Shown: positions 37,377 through 48,803, numbered from the stretch's first letter. The stretch: DNA of 64,000 nucleotides from Flavobacterium xanthum (GCF_900142695.1 NZ_FRBU01000003.1:1-64000), one strand, 5' to 3'. The notes: a model not told the origin generated them from the sequence alone. Numbers and translations: made by a program.

Positions 37377-37997
37377 TTAATTGTTTTTAAAAGACTTTTC
37401 AAATGGAATTCGATGTAAAATACTTCTTCCCAGCGTAACTTCATCCGCATATTCCAGTTCGTCCCCTACTGAAATCCCTCTGGCTATTGTTGAAATTATT
37501 ATCTCACAGTCCGTTATTTGCCGGTAAATATAAAAATTAGTAGTATCCCCTTCCATCGTGGAGCTCAAGGCAAAAATAATTTCATTCACCACGCCCGACT
37601 TTACTTTTTCAACCAAAGTGGTGATGTTTAATTGGCTGGGGCCAACGCCATCTATCGGCGAAATTTTACCGCCCAGTACGTGATAAATCCCTCTAAACTG
37701 ACCCGTATTTTCTATTGCCATTACATCGCGAATATCCTCCACAACACAAATTATCTGGTGATTACGGTTTTTATTGGCGCAAATTTCACACAACACACTA
37801 TCCGAAATGTTGTGGCAACTCTCGCAGTACTTAATATCCTCCCGCATAGCAACCAAAGCTTGTGACAAAAAACCGGTTTGCTCTTTGGGTTGTTTTAACA
37901 AATGCAACACCAATCGCAGTGCTGTTCGTTTACCAATTCCTGGTAACTGAGACATCTCGTTCACTGCTTTCTCTATTAATTTCGAAGAAAATTCCAT
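37377..37997 (-). CDS. recR: Recombination mediator RecR
   Basis: A 206-aa DNA-repair protein of the RecFOR pathway. It shows the helix-hairpin-helix [17 protein letters not shown], the zinc-finger [16 protein letters not shown], and the Toprim motif [15 protein letters not shown] followed by [12 protein letters not shown] start it at ATG 37997 (MEFSSKL); an ATG six codons upstream overlaps a TACTTTTG promoter box. Confidence 0.95.
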   Translation of the reverse strand: MEFSSKLIEKAVNEMSQLPGIGKRTALRLVLHLLKQPKEQTGFLSQALVAMREDIKYCESCHNISDSVLCEICANKNRNHQIICVVEDIRDVMAIENTGQFRGIYHVLGGKISPIDGVGPSQLNITTLVEKVKSGVVNEIIFALSSTMEGDTTNFYIYRQITDCEIIISTIARGISVGDELEYADEVTLGRSILHRIPFEKSFKNN

Positions 37998-38002
37998 AAC
38001 TG

Positions 38003-38010
38003 CAAAAGTA
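38003..38010 (-). promoter_or_regulatory. TAnnTTTG promoter -7 box for recR
   Basis: TACTTTTG on the minus strand, ending only 5 bp before the recR ATG. If used, the mRNA would have almost no leader. Confidence 0.55.
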
Positions 38011-38279
38011 GTCAATTAGATAATTCGAAGAATTAGAAAATGAGATAATGAGCAAAAACCACCAAAGAATTTACTTTGACAATAATCGGAGTTTGAGATC
38101 CACCATCTAAACAATACCTTTTATCATTTCAGAGGTCAATCTAGTTAGCATTTTTTCAACAAAGTGACCTTCTTCCTTCGCAGAGCGTAAAGATGAATGT
38201 GTACTCGTTTTCAAATAAACAAATTCCCGATTCATCGATTAACCAAAAAATCGTATTTTGGTCACTTCAAACTCAGCAA

Positions 38280-39788
38280 ATGGCCCCAAGCACTATCCTA
38301 CTCCTTATTATCGTCTATTTTGGCATTTTATTTTTGATTTCCCATTTTGTCAGTAAAAAAGACAGTGGAAATGATGCTTTTTTTAAAGCCAACAAAAATT
38401 CAAAATGGTATTTAGTCGCCTTTGGAATGATTGGAACGGCACTTTCTGGAGTTACATTCATTTCGGTTCCCGGGGAAGTAGGGTCGCCAAATGGGGAGCA
38501 ATTCAAGTATTTTCAATTTGTTTTAGGAAATGCAATTGGCTTTATCATCATTGCAAAAATACTCTTGCCGCTATATTACCGCTTGAATCTAACTTCGATT
38601 TACGGCTATATCGAACAGCGATTGGGCATTTATTCCTATAAAACTGCCGCCACCATTTTCTTGATCAGCCGAACAATAGGCTCTTCGTTTCGACTGTATC
38701 TTGTGGTGATTGTTTTACAGCGCTATGTTTTTGACTTTTATGGAATCCCATTTGCCATTACCGTTTTGATTTCGCTGGCTTTAATATTTGCTTATACCTA
38801 CCGCGGTGGATTGAAAACCATCATCATCACGGATACATTACAAACTTTCTTCTTAGTAACTTCTGTTTTTTTGACCATTTACTTTATTTGTAAAAGTTTA
38901 AACTTAGGTGTTTTTGACGCTTTTGAAGCAGTAAAAAACAGCAATTATTCGAAAGTCTTTTTCTTTGAAGATTTTGTATCCAATAAGTTTCATTTTGTCA
39001 AACAAATTCTGGGAGGAATTTTTGTCACTATTGCTATGGTCGGCTTAGATCAGGATTTAATGCAGAAGAACCTGAGCTGCAAGAACATTGGCGAAGCCCA
39101 AAAAAACATGTTTACCTTTACGGGAATATTTGTACTGATCAACATTTTCTTTTTAAGTGTGGGCGCCCTGCTTTACATTTATGCGAATAAGAATGGAATT
39201 GCAGTCCCTACCGATTTAATAACTGGAAAACCTAGAACCGATTTACTTTTTCCAGAAATTGCTTTTCATCATTTGACACTAATTCCATCCGTCATTTTTT
39301 TATTGGGATTGACCGCCGCTACCTTTGCGACTACAGACTCCGCATTAACGGCTCTGACGACCTCGTTTTGCGTCGATTTTTTGGGTATGGACAAAGAAGA
39401 GAACCGAAACAAACCCAACGTAGTGCGCAACAGACATTTTGTTCATATTGCCTTTTCATTTTTAATGTTTCTGGTGATTGTATTTTTTAACACAATCAAT
39501 GACAGCTCTGTGGTTGGAATGATTTTTAGGGTAGCATCGTATACGTATGGCCCACTATTAGGACTGTATTGCTTTGGGTTGTTTGCCAAATCAAAAACAG
39601 TCAAAGATAAATTTGCACCATGGATCTGTCTATTGGCTCCGGCGCTAACCTACTTTATAAGCGAAAATTCAAAGACCTTATTTTTTGGATACGTATTTGA
39701 CAATGAACTCATCATCCTAAATGGACTTATAGCTTTTATTGGATTGCTATTGATAAGCAAACCTATCGCAGCGGAAAGACGTTTTTAA
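38280..39788 (+). CDS. Sodium:solute symporter (SSS family)
   Basis: A membrane transporter of 502 aa with about 13 hydrophobic segments. Landmarks are GTALSGVTFISVPGEVG near the first helices, the GGLKTIIITDTLQTF loop (family signature region) and GLTAATFATTDSALTALTTSF in a later helix, which carries the Na+-site Ser/Thr pattern. I set the start at ATG 38280 (MAPSTILLLIIVYFG), where the first membrane helix begins. An in-frame ATG at 38193 would add 29 polar residues. The substrate cannot be read from sequence. It is one of only two long plus-strand genes in the window. Confidence 0.9.
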   Translation: MAPSTILLLIIVYFGILFLISHFVSKKDSGNDAFFKANKNSKWYLVAFGMIGTALSGVTFISVPGEVGSPNGEQFKYFQFVLGNAIGFIIIAKILLPLYYRLNLTSIYGYIEQRLGIYSYKTAATIFLISRTIGSSFRLYLVVIVLQRYVFDFYGIPFAITVLISLALIFAYTYRGGLKTIIITDTLQTFFLVTSVFLTIYFICKSLNLGVFDAFEAVKNSNYSKVFFFEDFVSNKFHFVKQILGGIFVTIAMVGLDQDLMQKNLSCKNIGEAQKNMFTFTGIFVLINIFFLSVGALLYIYANKNGIAVPTDLITGKPRTDLLFPEIAFHHLTLIPSVIFLLGLTAATFATTDSALTALTTSFCVDFLGMDKEENRNKPNVVRNRHFVHIAFSFLMFLVIVFFNTINDSSVVGMIFRVASYTYGPLLGLYCFGLFAKSKTVKDKFAPWICLLAPALTYFISENSKTLFFGYVFDNELIILNGLIAFIGLLLISKPIAAERRF

Positions 39789-40026
39789 AATACTGCACGA
39801 AGATTCCCAAAGCAACACTAAATTCTATGATACACCTTTTTAATTTATAATCTTGAGAAGAAAACCCCTTGATACTTTTGGATATTCAATCTTGTTCTTT
39901 TTAAATTCCAAATATTCACCTTGAGATTTTTACTATTGAAATGCAGTACTGATGCAAAATAAACCGTTTACATCCCAACAATTCAGGTTAATTAAGATAT
40001 TCCTAGCCCTGATAAAAATGGAAATC

Positions 40027-40121
40027 CTTTGGATTAAAAACAGTACTTTTTTCTCATAAAAAAAGAGCGACCAACGGAAGCTCCTTTTTATATTTAGAAA
40101 AAGACTGTTTTTAATCCAAAG
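40027..40121. repeat. Nested inverted repeat, probably a bidirectional terminator
   Basis: An 18-bp perfect inverted repeat (40027-40044 with 40104-40121) encloses a smaller hairpin in which AAAAAGAGC at about 40062-40070 pairs with GCTCCTTTTT at about 40079-40088. It lies between the convergent symporter and CoA-binding genes and is flanked by T runs on both strands. The rest of 39789-40157 holds nothing I can recognise. Confidence 0.75.
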
Positions 40122-40157
40122 ATTGAAATGAATAGCAGGAAATAGCTTCAAAAAAAA

Positions 40158-40526
40158 CTAATACTGATTGGTGGATAATAAAACCAACGTACAAGCCACT
40201 TCAGCCTTGATATCGTTCAATTTTAACAGCTGATAAAATTCTGGATTTTCTGTACCGGGATTAAAAATAACTCGTTTCGGTTTTGCCTCTACGATATAAT
40301 TATAATAATCACGCTGACGCGTTGGATTTAAATATAAGGTAACGGTATCGATATTTTTTAATGGAATGGCTTTAGTCTGGATTTTCACACCCGCAACTTC
40401 ACCAGCATTTTGACCCAGCGCAAGTACGGAATGCCCTTTATCTACTAACATTGATATGGCTTTGAACGCATATCGATCTGGTTTCGTTGTTGCTCCAAGA
40501 ACCAAGGTTTTTTTACTCTTTATCAT
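40158..40526 (-). CDS. CoA-binding protein of the YccU family
   Basis: A 122-aa Rossmann-fold protein with the nucleotide-binding start TLVLGATTKPDRYAFKAISML, then GHSVLALGQ and VIFNPGTENPEFYQLL, matching CoA_binding_2 domain proteins. Biological role is not established for this group. It is monocistronic, with its own promoter box at 40546 and a terminator structure downstream. Confidence 0.88.
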   Translation of the reverse strand: MIKSKKTLVLGATTKPDRYAFKAISMLVDKGHSVLALGQNAGEVAGVKIQTKAIPLKNIDTVTLYLNPTRQRDYYNYIVEAKPKRVIFNPGTENPEFYQLLKLNDIKAEVACTLVLLSTNQY

Positions 40527-40545
40527 TTTCTTTAATTGTATATGG

Positions 40546-40553
40546 CAAAAGTA
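40546..40553 (-). promoter_or_regulatory. TAnnTTTG promoter for the CoA-binding gene
   Basis: TACTTTTG on the minus strand, 20 bp before the start codon, with a TTG about 23 bp further upstream that could serve as the -33 element. Confidence 0.6.
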
Positions 40554-40669
40554 ATCAAAAAGGTTTGTTCGTTTAACAATTTTACGGTTTAGTTCTCAAA
40601 GCAATAAAAAACAGTAGCTTAACTTTAAAAAGCAAAAAAAGAGTATTTTTACAGTCTTAAAAACAAAAT

Positions 40670-41299
40670 ATGGATTTATTTATTTATCTATTTGTCGCTC
40701 TTTTTTCGGTTTTAAACCCTATTGGTACGGTTCCCATCTTTGTGGGACTTACACAAAATGACACCAAAAAAGAACGTTCTAGAATTTCTTTATGGACGGC
40801 GATAAATGTATTTATTATCCTAATTGTCTCCTTTTTTATAGGCCAATATGTTTTGATTTTCTTTGGCATCAGTATCGATGCCTTACGAATAGCTGGAGGA
40901 ATCATTATTGTAAATTCGGGATTTTCGTTGCTTTCGGGAGAATTTAATAAAAAGAGGGGAATCAATAAAAAAGCAGAATCCGATGCTCAAAAAAGAAATG
41001 ACATTGCCTTAACACCGCTTGCCATTCCTATGCTTGCTGGACCGGGTTCCATATCATTACTTATTGCATTTTATCAGGAACACAATTCAACGATGGAGAT
41101 TTTAATCTCTTCAATGGCTATTCTTGCTATTGCGGTTACCATCTTTTTAATCCTTAAAAGCGCGCATTATTTAGCAAAAATACTGGGAGTGTCCGGTATT
41201 GTTGCCATATCGAGAATCGTAGGATTCATTGTAATTGCGATAGGAATACAATATATTGTAAGTGCCATTATCAATATTATAAAAGGGAATCTCTCCTAA
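40670..41299 (+). CDS. MarC-family integral membrane protein
   Basis: A 209-aa protein with six hydrophobic segments. It shows ALFSVLNPIGTVPIFVGLT near the N-terminus, AGGIIIVNSGFSLL, and the family signature ALTPLAIPMLAGPGSISLLI in the middle. Members were once linked to multiple antibiotic resistance, but this is not supported, and their function is unknown. A strong terminator follows 12 bp after the stop codon. Confidence 0.92.
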   Translation: MDLFIYLFVALFSVLNPIGTVPIFVGLTQNDTKKERSRISLWTAINVFIILIVSFFIGQYVLIFFGISIDALRIAGGIIIVNSGFSLLSGEFNKKRGINKKAESDAQKRNDIALTPLAIPMLAGPGSISLLIAFYQEHNSTMEILISSMAILAIAVTIFLILKSAHYLAKILGVSGIVAISRIVGFIVIAIGIQYIVSAIINIIKGNLS

Positions 41300-41310
41300 A
41301 TTAAAGCTAA

Positions 41311-41343
41311 AAAAAACCGGATAATAATTTTATCCGGTTTTCT
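41311..41343. terminator. Bidirectional terminator between marC and ctlX
   Basis: A perfect stem (AAAACCGGATAA with TTATCCGGTTTT) with a short loop, followed by T runs on both strands. It lies between two convergent genes and can serve both. Confidence 0.9.
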
Positions 41344-41344
41344 T

Positions 41345-42280
41345 TTATTTCCTTGGTAGGAAAATCTCTGCCATCATACACCTGGCGCTTCCACCACCGC
41401 ACGCTTCAATTGTATCTAAACTCGAACTCAAAATTTCAGCATGTTTTTCTAATTGTTCGATCTGCTTTGGCGTTAACGCTTGATGCGCTGCAGCACTCAT
41501 TACTAAATATCTTTTATCATTACTTCCACGAACTTCAAGCATATTCCCTGCAAAATTGTTCATTTGGGCTTCAGTAATTACAATAATTTCTTTGCCATTT
41601 TCCTTAAGATTATCAAGAACCATTTTGCGTTCTTTTTTATCATCAATACAATCCGAACAAATTACAGCAAAAGTTTCGCCTAAGCACATCATTACATTGG
41701 TGTGATAAATTAGTTTTCGTTCTCCATCGACGGTTTGAAAAGCTTCAAAAATTACGGGAGCATAATCAAAATCTTCGCAAAATTCGATAAACAATTCTTC
41801 ATCTGCTCTTGGTGACAAAGCGCAATAAGCTTTACTATTTTCTCTGTCTAAAAGTAAACTTCCTGTTCCCTCTAAGAAAAAACCATCTTCCTCTGCCGAT
41901 GTGTAGTCTACAATGTTAGAGATAACAAAACCTTTGTCCTCCAGCATATCTAGAATTTCTTCCCGACGTTCTTCCCGACGATTTTCGGCAAACATTGGAT
42001 ATAATGCCACATCACCATTCTCGTGAAATGAAATCCAATTGTTTGGAAAAATGCTGTCTGGCGTATCTGGACTCAAGGTATCATCCACAACGGTTACATC
42101 AACACCAACTGCTCTTAATTTCTCGACAAAAACATCGAATTCTTGTTGCGCCTTTGCATTTACGGTTGCTGGTAACAAACCGTCCAGTACTTTTTGGTAA
42201 TAATTGTTAACTGCGGTTTGTTCGTTCATTCGAAACGCAACTGGGCGAATCATTACTATGGAATTTGTGGTTTGTTTCAT
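41345..42280 (-). CDS. ctlX: Citrulline utilization hydrolase CtlX-type amidinotransferase
   Basis: A 311-aa member of the guanidino-group modifying superfamily. It contains PDTPDSIFPNNWISFHENG, the LEGTGSLLLDRE acidic motif, the His in IYHTNVMMCLG and the catalytic Cys in EACGGGSARCMMAEIF near the C-terminus. This matches CtlX-type proteins. It lies 70 bp downstream of another superfamily member with which it probably shares arginine or citrulline catabolism. Confidence 0.88.
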   Translation of the reverse strand: MKQTTNSIVMIRPVAFRMNEQTAVNNYYQKVLDGLLPATVNAKAQQEFDVFVEKLRAVGVDVTVVDDTLSPDTPDSIFPNNWISFHENGDVALYPMFAENRREERREEILDMLEDKGFVISNIVDYTSAEEDGFFLEGTGSLLLDRENSKAYCALSPRADEELFIEFCEDFDYAPVIFEAFQTVDGERKLIYHTNVMMCLGETFAVICSDCIDDKKERKMVLDNLKENGKEIIVITEAQMNNFAGNMLEVRGSNDKRYLVMSAAAHQALTPKQIEQLEKHAEILSSSLDTIEACGGGSARCMMAEIFLPRK

Positions 42281-42350
42281 GATTTTTTATTTTATTTTTT
42301 GTTGCAACGCATTGCAATGCGTCTCTACTCTTTTGCGCCTCAATATGAAA

Positions 42351-43265
42351 TTAATCCCTGATTAATGGTAAGGTCGAACATCGCAATAACCCTTCTTGTT
42401 TTGCAATTTCTGCGTATGGAATTTCTTCTACGACAAAACCGTTTGCACGCAACCAATTATTAAGTCGCGTAAAATTTCTTTCAGAAACTACTACATTGGT
42501 ATCGATAGAAAAAACATTCGAATTCATGTGGTACATTTCGTCTCTAGTAATATGAAATAGATTGTCTTTTCCAAAAAGATGAACTAAAAACAAATAGTCT
42601 GCTTCCTCACGGAAACCATTTTTGTAAATAATCCCTTTGTCATTCCCTACGGGTTGAAAACAACAATCTAAATGCAAGGCATTATCGCGGGCATCAATTT
42701 TGGATTTAACCAAATCAAATTCTTTGACAATTTTATTAGGAAATAATTCTTTAATGTATTGAACTCCGTGCATGTTTGTTCGTGCAGTAATGTACTCTTT
42801 GTAATCACTTCCTTTATAAGTACCAATAAAAATATACTCATTCCACAACATAACATCACCTCCTTCGATGTGAACTTCCTCGGGTGGACGAACAACTTTT
42901 TTAGGATTAATTTGATCGATGACGTATTGAATCGCATCTAATTCTCGTTCGCGATCCGGTAAAATATTAGATTTTACAAAAACATCATCAATAACAAAAC
43001 CAATATCTCTGGTAAATATTTGATTGTAATTTTCGATCTGCTCTGGACGAAAAACCGTTACATCATATTTTTTCAACACCGTATTAAATGCCTCCATTTC
43101 ATTTACCATATCCAGCTCCTTTGGGTAGGTTCCCGCTAAGATATGCGCTAATGATTTCGGATCGTAGGCCTCTTCAGCCTTTGGAGTAGGTCCATTATCA
43201 ACGGCCGAACCAAGCACTACTGCCCTCAGTCTCGAAGTTTCATTATTTACCTTTAATTCTAACAT
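42351..43265 (-). CDS. Dimethylarginine dimethylaminohydrolase/amidinotransferase family protein
   Basis: A 304-aa protein with the pentein fold. Motifs in order are FTRDIGFVIDDVF, the VHIEGGDVMLWNEYIFIG acidic segment, the DNALHLDCCFQPVG His region and a C-terminal CSTLPLIRD with the candidate catalytic Cys. It could be a DDAH, arginine deiminase or related enzyme; sequence alone does not settle the substrate. It has its own TATATTTG box at 43283. Confidence 0.85.
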   Translation of the reverse strand: MLELKVNNETSRLRAVVLGSAVDNGPTPKAEEAYDPKSLAHILAGTYPKELDMVNEMEAFNTVLKKYDVTVFRPEQIENYNQIFTRDIGFVIDDVFVKSNILPDRERELDAIQYVIDQINPKKVVRPPEEVHIEGGDVMLWNEYIFIGTYKGSDYKEYITARTNMHGVQYIKELFPNKIVKEFDLVKSKIDARDNALHLDCCFQPVGNDKGIIYKNGFREEADYLFLVHLFGKDNLFHITRDEMYHMNSNVFSIDTNVVVSERNFTRLNNWLRANGFVVEEIPYAEIAKQEGLLRCSTLPLIRD

Positions 43266-43282
43266 ATCTTTTTAGCTTTTGG

Positions 43283-43290
43283 CAAATATA
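43283..43290 (-). promoter_or_regulatory. TAnnTTTG promoter -7 box for the DDAH-like gene
   Basis: TATATTTG on the minus strand, 18 bp before the start codon. It directly abuts the gltA terminator, so the two units are packed together. Confidence 0.7.
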
Positions 43291-43322
43291 AAAAAAGCTT
43301 CACAAATTCGTGAAGCTTTTTA
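43291..43322 (-). terminator. Terminator of gltA
   Basis: AAAAAAGCTTCAC pairs with GTGAAGCTTTTT around a short loop, just downstream of gltA, with T runs on the transcribed side. Confidence 0.88.
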
Positions 43323-43330
43323 AACTGATT

Positions 43331-44614
43331 TTATCTTTTATCTGTTGGGACAAAATCCCTCAAAGGATGTCCAGTATAAATTTGTCTTGGTCTTCCTATT
43401 GGCTCTTTATTTTCACGCATTTCTTTCCATTGTGCGATCCAACCTGGTAAACGACCTATGGCAAACATCACCGTAAACATATCTGTAGGAATCCCTAATG
43501 CTCTGTAGATGATCCCAGAATAGAAATCAACATTTGGATATAAATTTCTTGATTTAAAATATTCGTCTTCCAGAGCAGCTTCTTCTAGTTTTTTAGCTAT
43601 GGCAAGGATTGGATCCTCAACTCCCAATGTGGCTAAAACCTCATTGGCAGCTTTCTTAATAATTTTTGCTCTTGGATCGAAATTTTTATAAACTCTGTGA
43701 CCAAAACCCATTAAACGGAAAGGATCATTTTTATCTTTGGCTTTAGCCATGTATTTATCTGCATCACCACCATTTCTATGGATTTCCTCTAACATTTCCA
43801 GCACCGCTTGATTTGCACCACCATGTAATGGTCCCCAAAGCGCAGAAACTCCTGCTGATATTGAAGCAAATAATCCTGCGTGAGAAGATCCTACCATTCT
43901 AACGGTAGAGGTAGAACAGTTCTGTTCGTGATCACCGTGAAGTATGAATAATTTATCCAATGCATCAATAACTATAGGATTTGCAGCATATGGTTCAGTA
44001 GGCAATTCAAACATTAATCGCATAAAATTTTCAACGTATCCTTTAGTATTATCATAATAATTCAAAGGATAACCCATGCTTTTTCTATAGGTCCAAGTTG
44101 CTATTACCATGAATTTACCCATAGTTTTACAAACTGCCTCATACATTTCTTTTTCATTATCAACATTAACCGATTTAGGGTTAAATGCAGTCAATGCACT
44201 CGTCAAAGCTGCTAAAACGCCCATTGGATGCGCTGTTTTAGGAAAGCCATCAATGATGCTCTTCATCTCTTCATTGACCAACGTGTATTTTCTGATATCA
44301 GTTTCAAATTGCACTAACTGCTTCATGTTTGGCAATTCTCCAAAAATCAAAAGGTAAGACACTTCTAGAAAATCAGCTTTTGCTGCTAAATCTTCTATTG
44401 AATAGCCTCTATAACGAAGTATTCCTAATTCTCCATCAAGAAAAGTGATGTCACTTTTGCAGGAACCTGAATTTTTATAGCCCGGATCAAGCGTAATAAT
44501 ACCGGTTAAATCACGTAATTTGTTAATATCGATGGCAACTTCGTTTTCACTCCCTACGACTACAGGAAGCTCAATTTTCTTTCCATCAATTTCTAATGTT
44601 GCTATTTTTGACAT
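43331..44614 (-). CDS. gltA: Citrate synthase
   Basis: A 427-aa enzyme of the citric acid cycle that condenses acetyl-CoA and oxaloacetate. Active-site regions are plain: LHGDHEQNCSTSTVRMVGSSHAG, LWGPLHGGANQAVLEML with one catalytic His, and FGHRVYKNFDPRA with the other. The hexameric type II form length is normal. It has a promoter box at 44652 and a terminator. Confidence 0.97.
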   Translation of the reverse strand: MSKIATLEIDGKKIELPVVVGSENEVAIDINKLRDLTGIITLDPGYKNSGSCKSDITFLDGELGILRYRGYSIEDLAAKADFLEVSYLLIFGELPNMKQLVQFETDIRKYTLVNEEMKSIIDGFPKTAHPMGVLAALTSALTAFNPKSVNVDNEKEMYEAVCKTMGKFMVIATWTYRKSMGYPLNYYDNTKGYVENFMRLMFELPTEPYAANPIVIDALDKLFILHGDHEQNCSTSTVRMVGSSHAGLFASISAGVSALWGPLHGGANQAVLEMLEEIHRNGGDADKYMAKAKDKNDPFRLMGFGHRVYKNFDPRAKIIKKAANEVLATLGVEDPILAIAKKLEEAALEDEYFKSRNLYPNVDFYSGIIYRALGIPTDMFTVMFAIGRLPGWIAQWKEMRENKEPIGRPRQIYTGHPLRDFVPTDKR

Positions 44615-44651
44615 AATATATTGAAAATAAACTTTTAAAATAATAATTTAT

Positions 44652-44659
44652 CAAATCTA
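44652..44659 (-). promoter_or_regulatory. TAnnTTTG promoter -7 box for gltA
   Basis: TAGATTTG on the minus strand, 38 bp before the gltA start codon. Confidence 0.6.
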
Positions 44660-44718
44660 GGGAATTAAACACTAATTAAAAAGAGAATTCCACAACGAAA
44701 TTGTTAAATATTACCAAA

Positions 44719-44750
44719 AAAAGCCACTCACAGCACGTGAATGGCTTTAA
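44719..44750 (-). terminator. Terminator of eno
   Basis: AAAGCCACTCAC pairs with GTGAATGGCTTT (one mismatch) with A and T runs on the flanks, 20 bp after the enolase stop codon. Confidence 0.85.
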
Positions 44751-44769
44751 ATAAAAATATCGTAGGAAT

Positions 44770-46630
<1,861 letters not shown>

Positions 46631-46672
46631 AAAAATAAAAAGGGACTGACTTTTTGACAAAAGACAATCCCA
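46631..46672 (-). terminator. Terminator of carA
   Basis: On the minus strand GGGA, CTTTT, AAAAG and TCCC form a stem with internal mismatches, followed by a T-rich tail, about 50 bp after the carA stop codon. Confidence 0.65.
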
Positions 46673-46718
46673 AAGTATTTTAATATGATGTATTTAATGC
46701 TGTATTGCTACAAAAAAG

Positions 46719-47819
46719 TTATCCTTTAATATTTTCGATAAATTGATCAAATAAATAAGAGGAATCATGAGGACCAGGACTAGCTTCCGGATGGTACTGA
46801 ACTGAGAAACAGTTTTTGTTTTTCATACGCATTCCCGCTACAGTTCCATCATTGAGATGCACATGTGTGATTTCTAATTCTAGATGGTTGTCTAATTCTT
46901 CTTTATTTACGGCAAAACCATGGTTTTGAGAAGTTATTTCGCCTTTCCCAGTAATAATATTTTTCACAGGATGGTTTATACCTCTATGTCCATTAAACAT
47001 TTTATATGTCGAAACTCCATTAGCTAAACCAATTACTTGATGACCAAGACAGATTCCAAATAAGGGCTTATTATTTTTAATAATTGCTTTGGCTACTTCA
47101 ATCGCACTTGAAAGTGGCTCTGGATCTCCAGGACCATTAGATAAGAAATAACCATCCGGATTGAAGGACTCCATATCCTGATAGGATGCATCAAAAGGAA
47201 AAACTTTTATATAGCAATCTCTGTTAGCCAGATTACGTAGAATGTTCATTTTAATTCCTAAATCTAGAGCCGAAATTTTGTAGGTCGCATTCTGATCCCC
47301 GTAAAAATAGGGTTCCTTTGTAGATACTTTGGAGGCCAACTCTAAGCCATTCATATCAGGAACTTTTGCTAATGCCACCTTTAGATCTTCAAGAGAGGAA
47401 CCATCCGTGCAAATGACTGCATTCATCGCTCCATTTTCACGAATATAACTCACCAAAGCTCTTGTATCCACATCAGAAATGCAAATAAGATTTTGTTCTA
47501 TAAAGTAATTTTCTAAACTTCCTGATGCGTCTTCGCGTGAATAATTAAAGCTAAAATTTTTACAAACTAAACCTGAGATTTTAATACTACTAGATTCAAT
47601 TTCCTTTTCATTTACGCCATAATTTCCGATATGGGCATTGGTCGCCACCATTATTTGACCAAAATAAGAGGGGTCTGTAAATATCTCTTGGTATCCAGTC
47701 ATTCCGGTATTAAAACAAACCTCTCCAAAAGTAGTTCCACTGATTCCAATGGATTTACCGTGAAAAATAGTTCCGTCGCTTAGTAAGAGTATCGCGCCTT
47801 GTCGTGTTGTATATTTCAT
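46719..47819 (-). CDS. carA: Carbamoyl-phosphate synthase small subunit
   Basis: The glutaminase subunit (366 aa) that supplies ammonia for carbamoyl phosphate in pyrimidine and arginine synthesis. The N-terminal CPSase_sm domain shows GMTGYQEIFTDPSYFGQI, and the class I amidotransferase domain carries the catalytic Cys in LFGICLGHQVIGLA, SQNHGFAV and the His/Glu in SVQYHPEASPGPHD. carB is not adjacent and is outside the window. Confidence 0.97.
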   Translation of the reverse strand: MKYTTRQGAILLLSDGTIFHGKSIGISGTTFGEVCFNTGMTGYQEIFTDPSYFGQIMVATNAHIGNYGVNEKEIESSSIKISGLVCKNFSFNYSREDASGSLENYFIEQNLICISDVDTRALVSYIRENGAMNAVICTDGSSLEDLKVALAKVPDMNGLELASKVSTKEPYFYGDQNATYKISALDLGIKMNILRNLANRDCYIKVFPFDASYQDMESFNPDGYFLSNGPGDPEPLSSAIEVAKAIIKNNKPLFGICLGHQVIGLANGVSTYKMFNGHRGINHPVKNIITGKGEITSQNHGFAVNKEELDNHLELEITHVHLNDGTVAGMRMKNKNCFSVQYHPEASPGPHDSSYLFDQFIENIKG

Positions 47820-47894
47820 TCGTTGATTTCTATTATTTTTTTAATAGTTTCATGGAACTAGAAAAACTGGTTTCATGCGTAGTTAAATATTTTG

Positions 47895-47902
47895 CAAATT
47901 TA
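47895..47902 (-). promoter_or_regulatory. TAnnTTTG promoter for carA
   Basis: TAAATTTG on the minus strand about 75 bp before carA, with a TTG about 20 bp further upstream as a possible -33 element. The rest of 47820-48168 shows nothing recognisable. Confidence 0.55.
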
Positions 47903-48168
47903 ATTGTTTAAAGCAATGGTTGCAATGATTTTAAAATTAATATTTTTTTAAAGTATAAAGCAGCTTGATATACTTGTATTAAGAAATCTCGCTTTTAGTA
48001 TACTATCATCAGAAAAAGTGTAAAAAAATACATCAACTCCTAGTTTAGCTCATTTCCAAATTCAAATTGGAGATAACAAAAGAATTAGAAAAAGCCTCCT
48101 TAAAAAGCGACTTAGATATTCTATTACAAAAAACTATTCCTGAATCATTTAAAAAAAAATCAAAAAAA

Positions 48169-48200
48169 AAGGATAAACTATAAATAGCTTATCCTTGATT
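48169..48200 (-). terminator. Terminator of the ribosomal protein operon after rplQ
   Basis: AAGGATAAGCTAT pairs with ATAGTTTATCCTT on the minus strand (one G-T step), followed by a long T run. It closes the alpha operon. Confidence 0.88.
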
Positions 48201-48224
48201 TTTATTGAATGATTATTTTCATAA

Positions 48225-48740
48225 TTACTCAGCAGCATCAGTAGTTGGTTCAGTTTTTTTAGATCCTTCGCTTGCGCTTGAATCCGCAACTGGAGCTTCC
48301 GTAGCCTCATCAGCTTTTTTAGCTTTACCACCACGACGACTTTTTGCTTTTTTAACTTCTTTTTTACCACCATTGTAAAGTTCATTGAAATCTACTAGTT
48401 CGATCATTGCCATATCAGCATTATCTCCCAAACGATTTCCAACTTTAATGATACGAGTGTATCCACCTGGACGGTCTCCTACTTTAGCAGCTACGTCTCT
48501 GAACAAGTCAGTTACAGCATATTTGCTACGTAAGTAAGCAAAAACGATACGACGATTGTGAGTCGTATCTTGTTTTGATTTTGTTATTAAAGGCTCAACA
48601 AATTGTTTAAGCGCTTTTGCTTTAGCAACAGTAGTGTTAATACGTTTGTGCTCAATAAGAGAACAAGCCATATTAGCTAACATAGATTTTCTATGTGCAG
48701 TCTGTCTGCTTAAGTGGTTGAATTTTTTTCCGTGTCTCAT
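48225..48740 (-). CDS. rplQ: Ribosomal protein L17
   Basis: Large-subunit protein of 171 aa. The core starts [21 protein letters not shown] and includes [14 protein letters not shown] and [16 protein letters not shown] low-complexity tail of about 50 residues rich in Lys, Ala, Ser and acidic residues extends beyond the roughly 120-residue core, as is usual in Bacteroidota. It is the last gene of the operon. Confidence 0.97.
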   Translation of the reverse strand: MRHGKKFNHLSRQTAHRKSMLANMACSLIEHKRINTTVAKAKALKQFVEPLITKSKQDTTHNRRIVFAYLRSKYAVTDLFRDVAAKVGDRPGGYTRIIKVGNRLGDNADMAMIELVDFNELYNGGKKEVKKAKSRRGGKAKKADEATEAPVADSSASEGSKKTEPTTDAAE

Positions 48741-48803
48741 GACGTGTTTTTTTATACTTTCATCTTGATACGATCCATTTTGGAGATCAAAATATGAAGT
48801 AAT

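Noticed and set aside
39933..40151. 72-codon minus-strand frame overlapping the nested inverted repeat
   Set aside because: It covers the palindrome and terminator hairpin and has no protein-like conservation signal.
48149..48385. 78-codon minus-strand frame over the end of rplQ
   Set aside because: It is a shifted reading of the Lys/Ala-rich L17 tail and the terminator.
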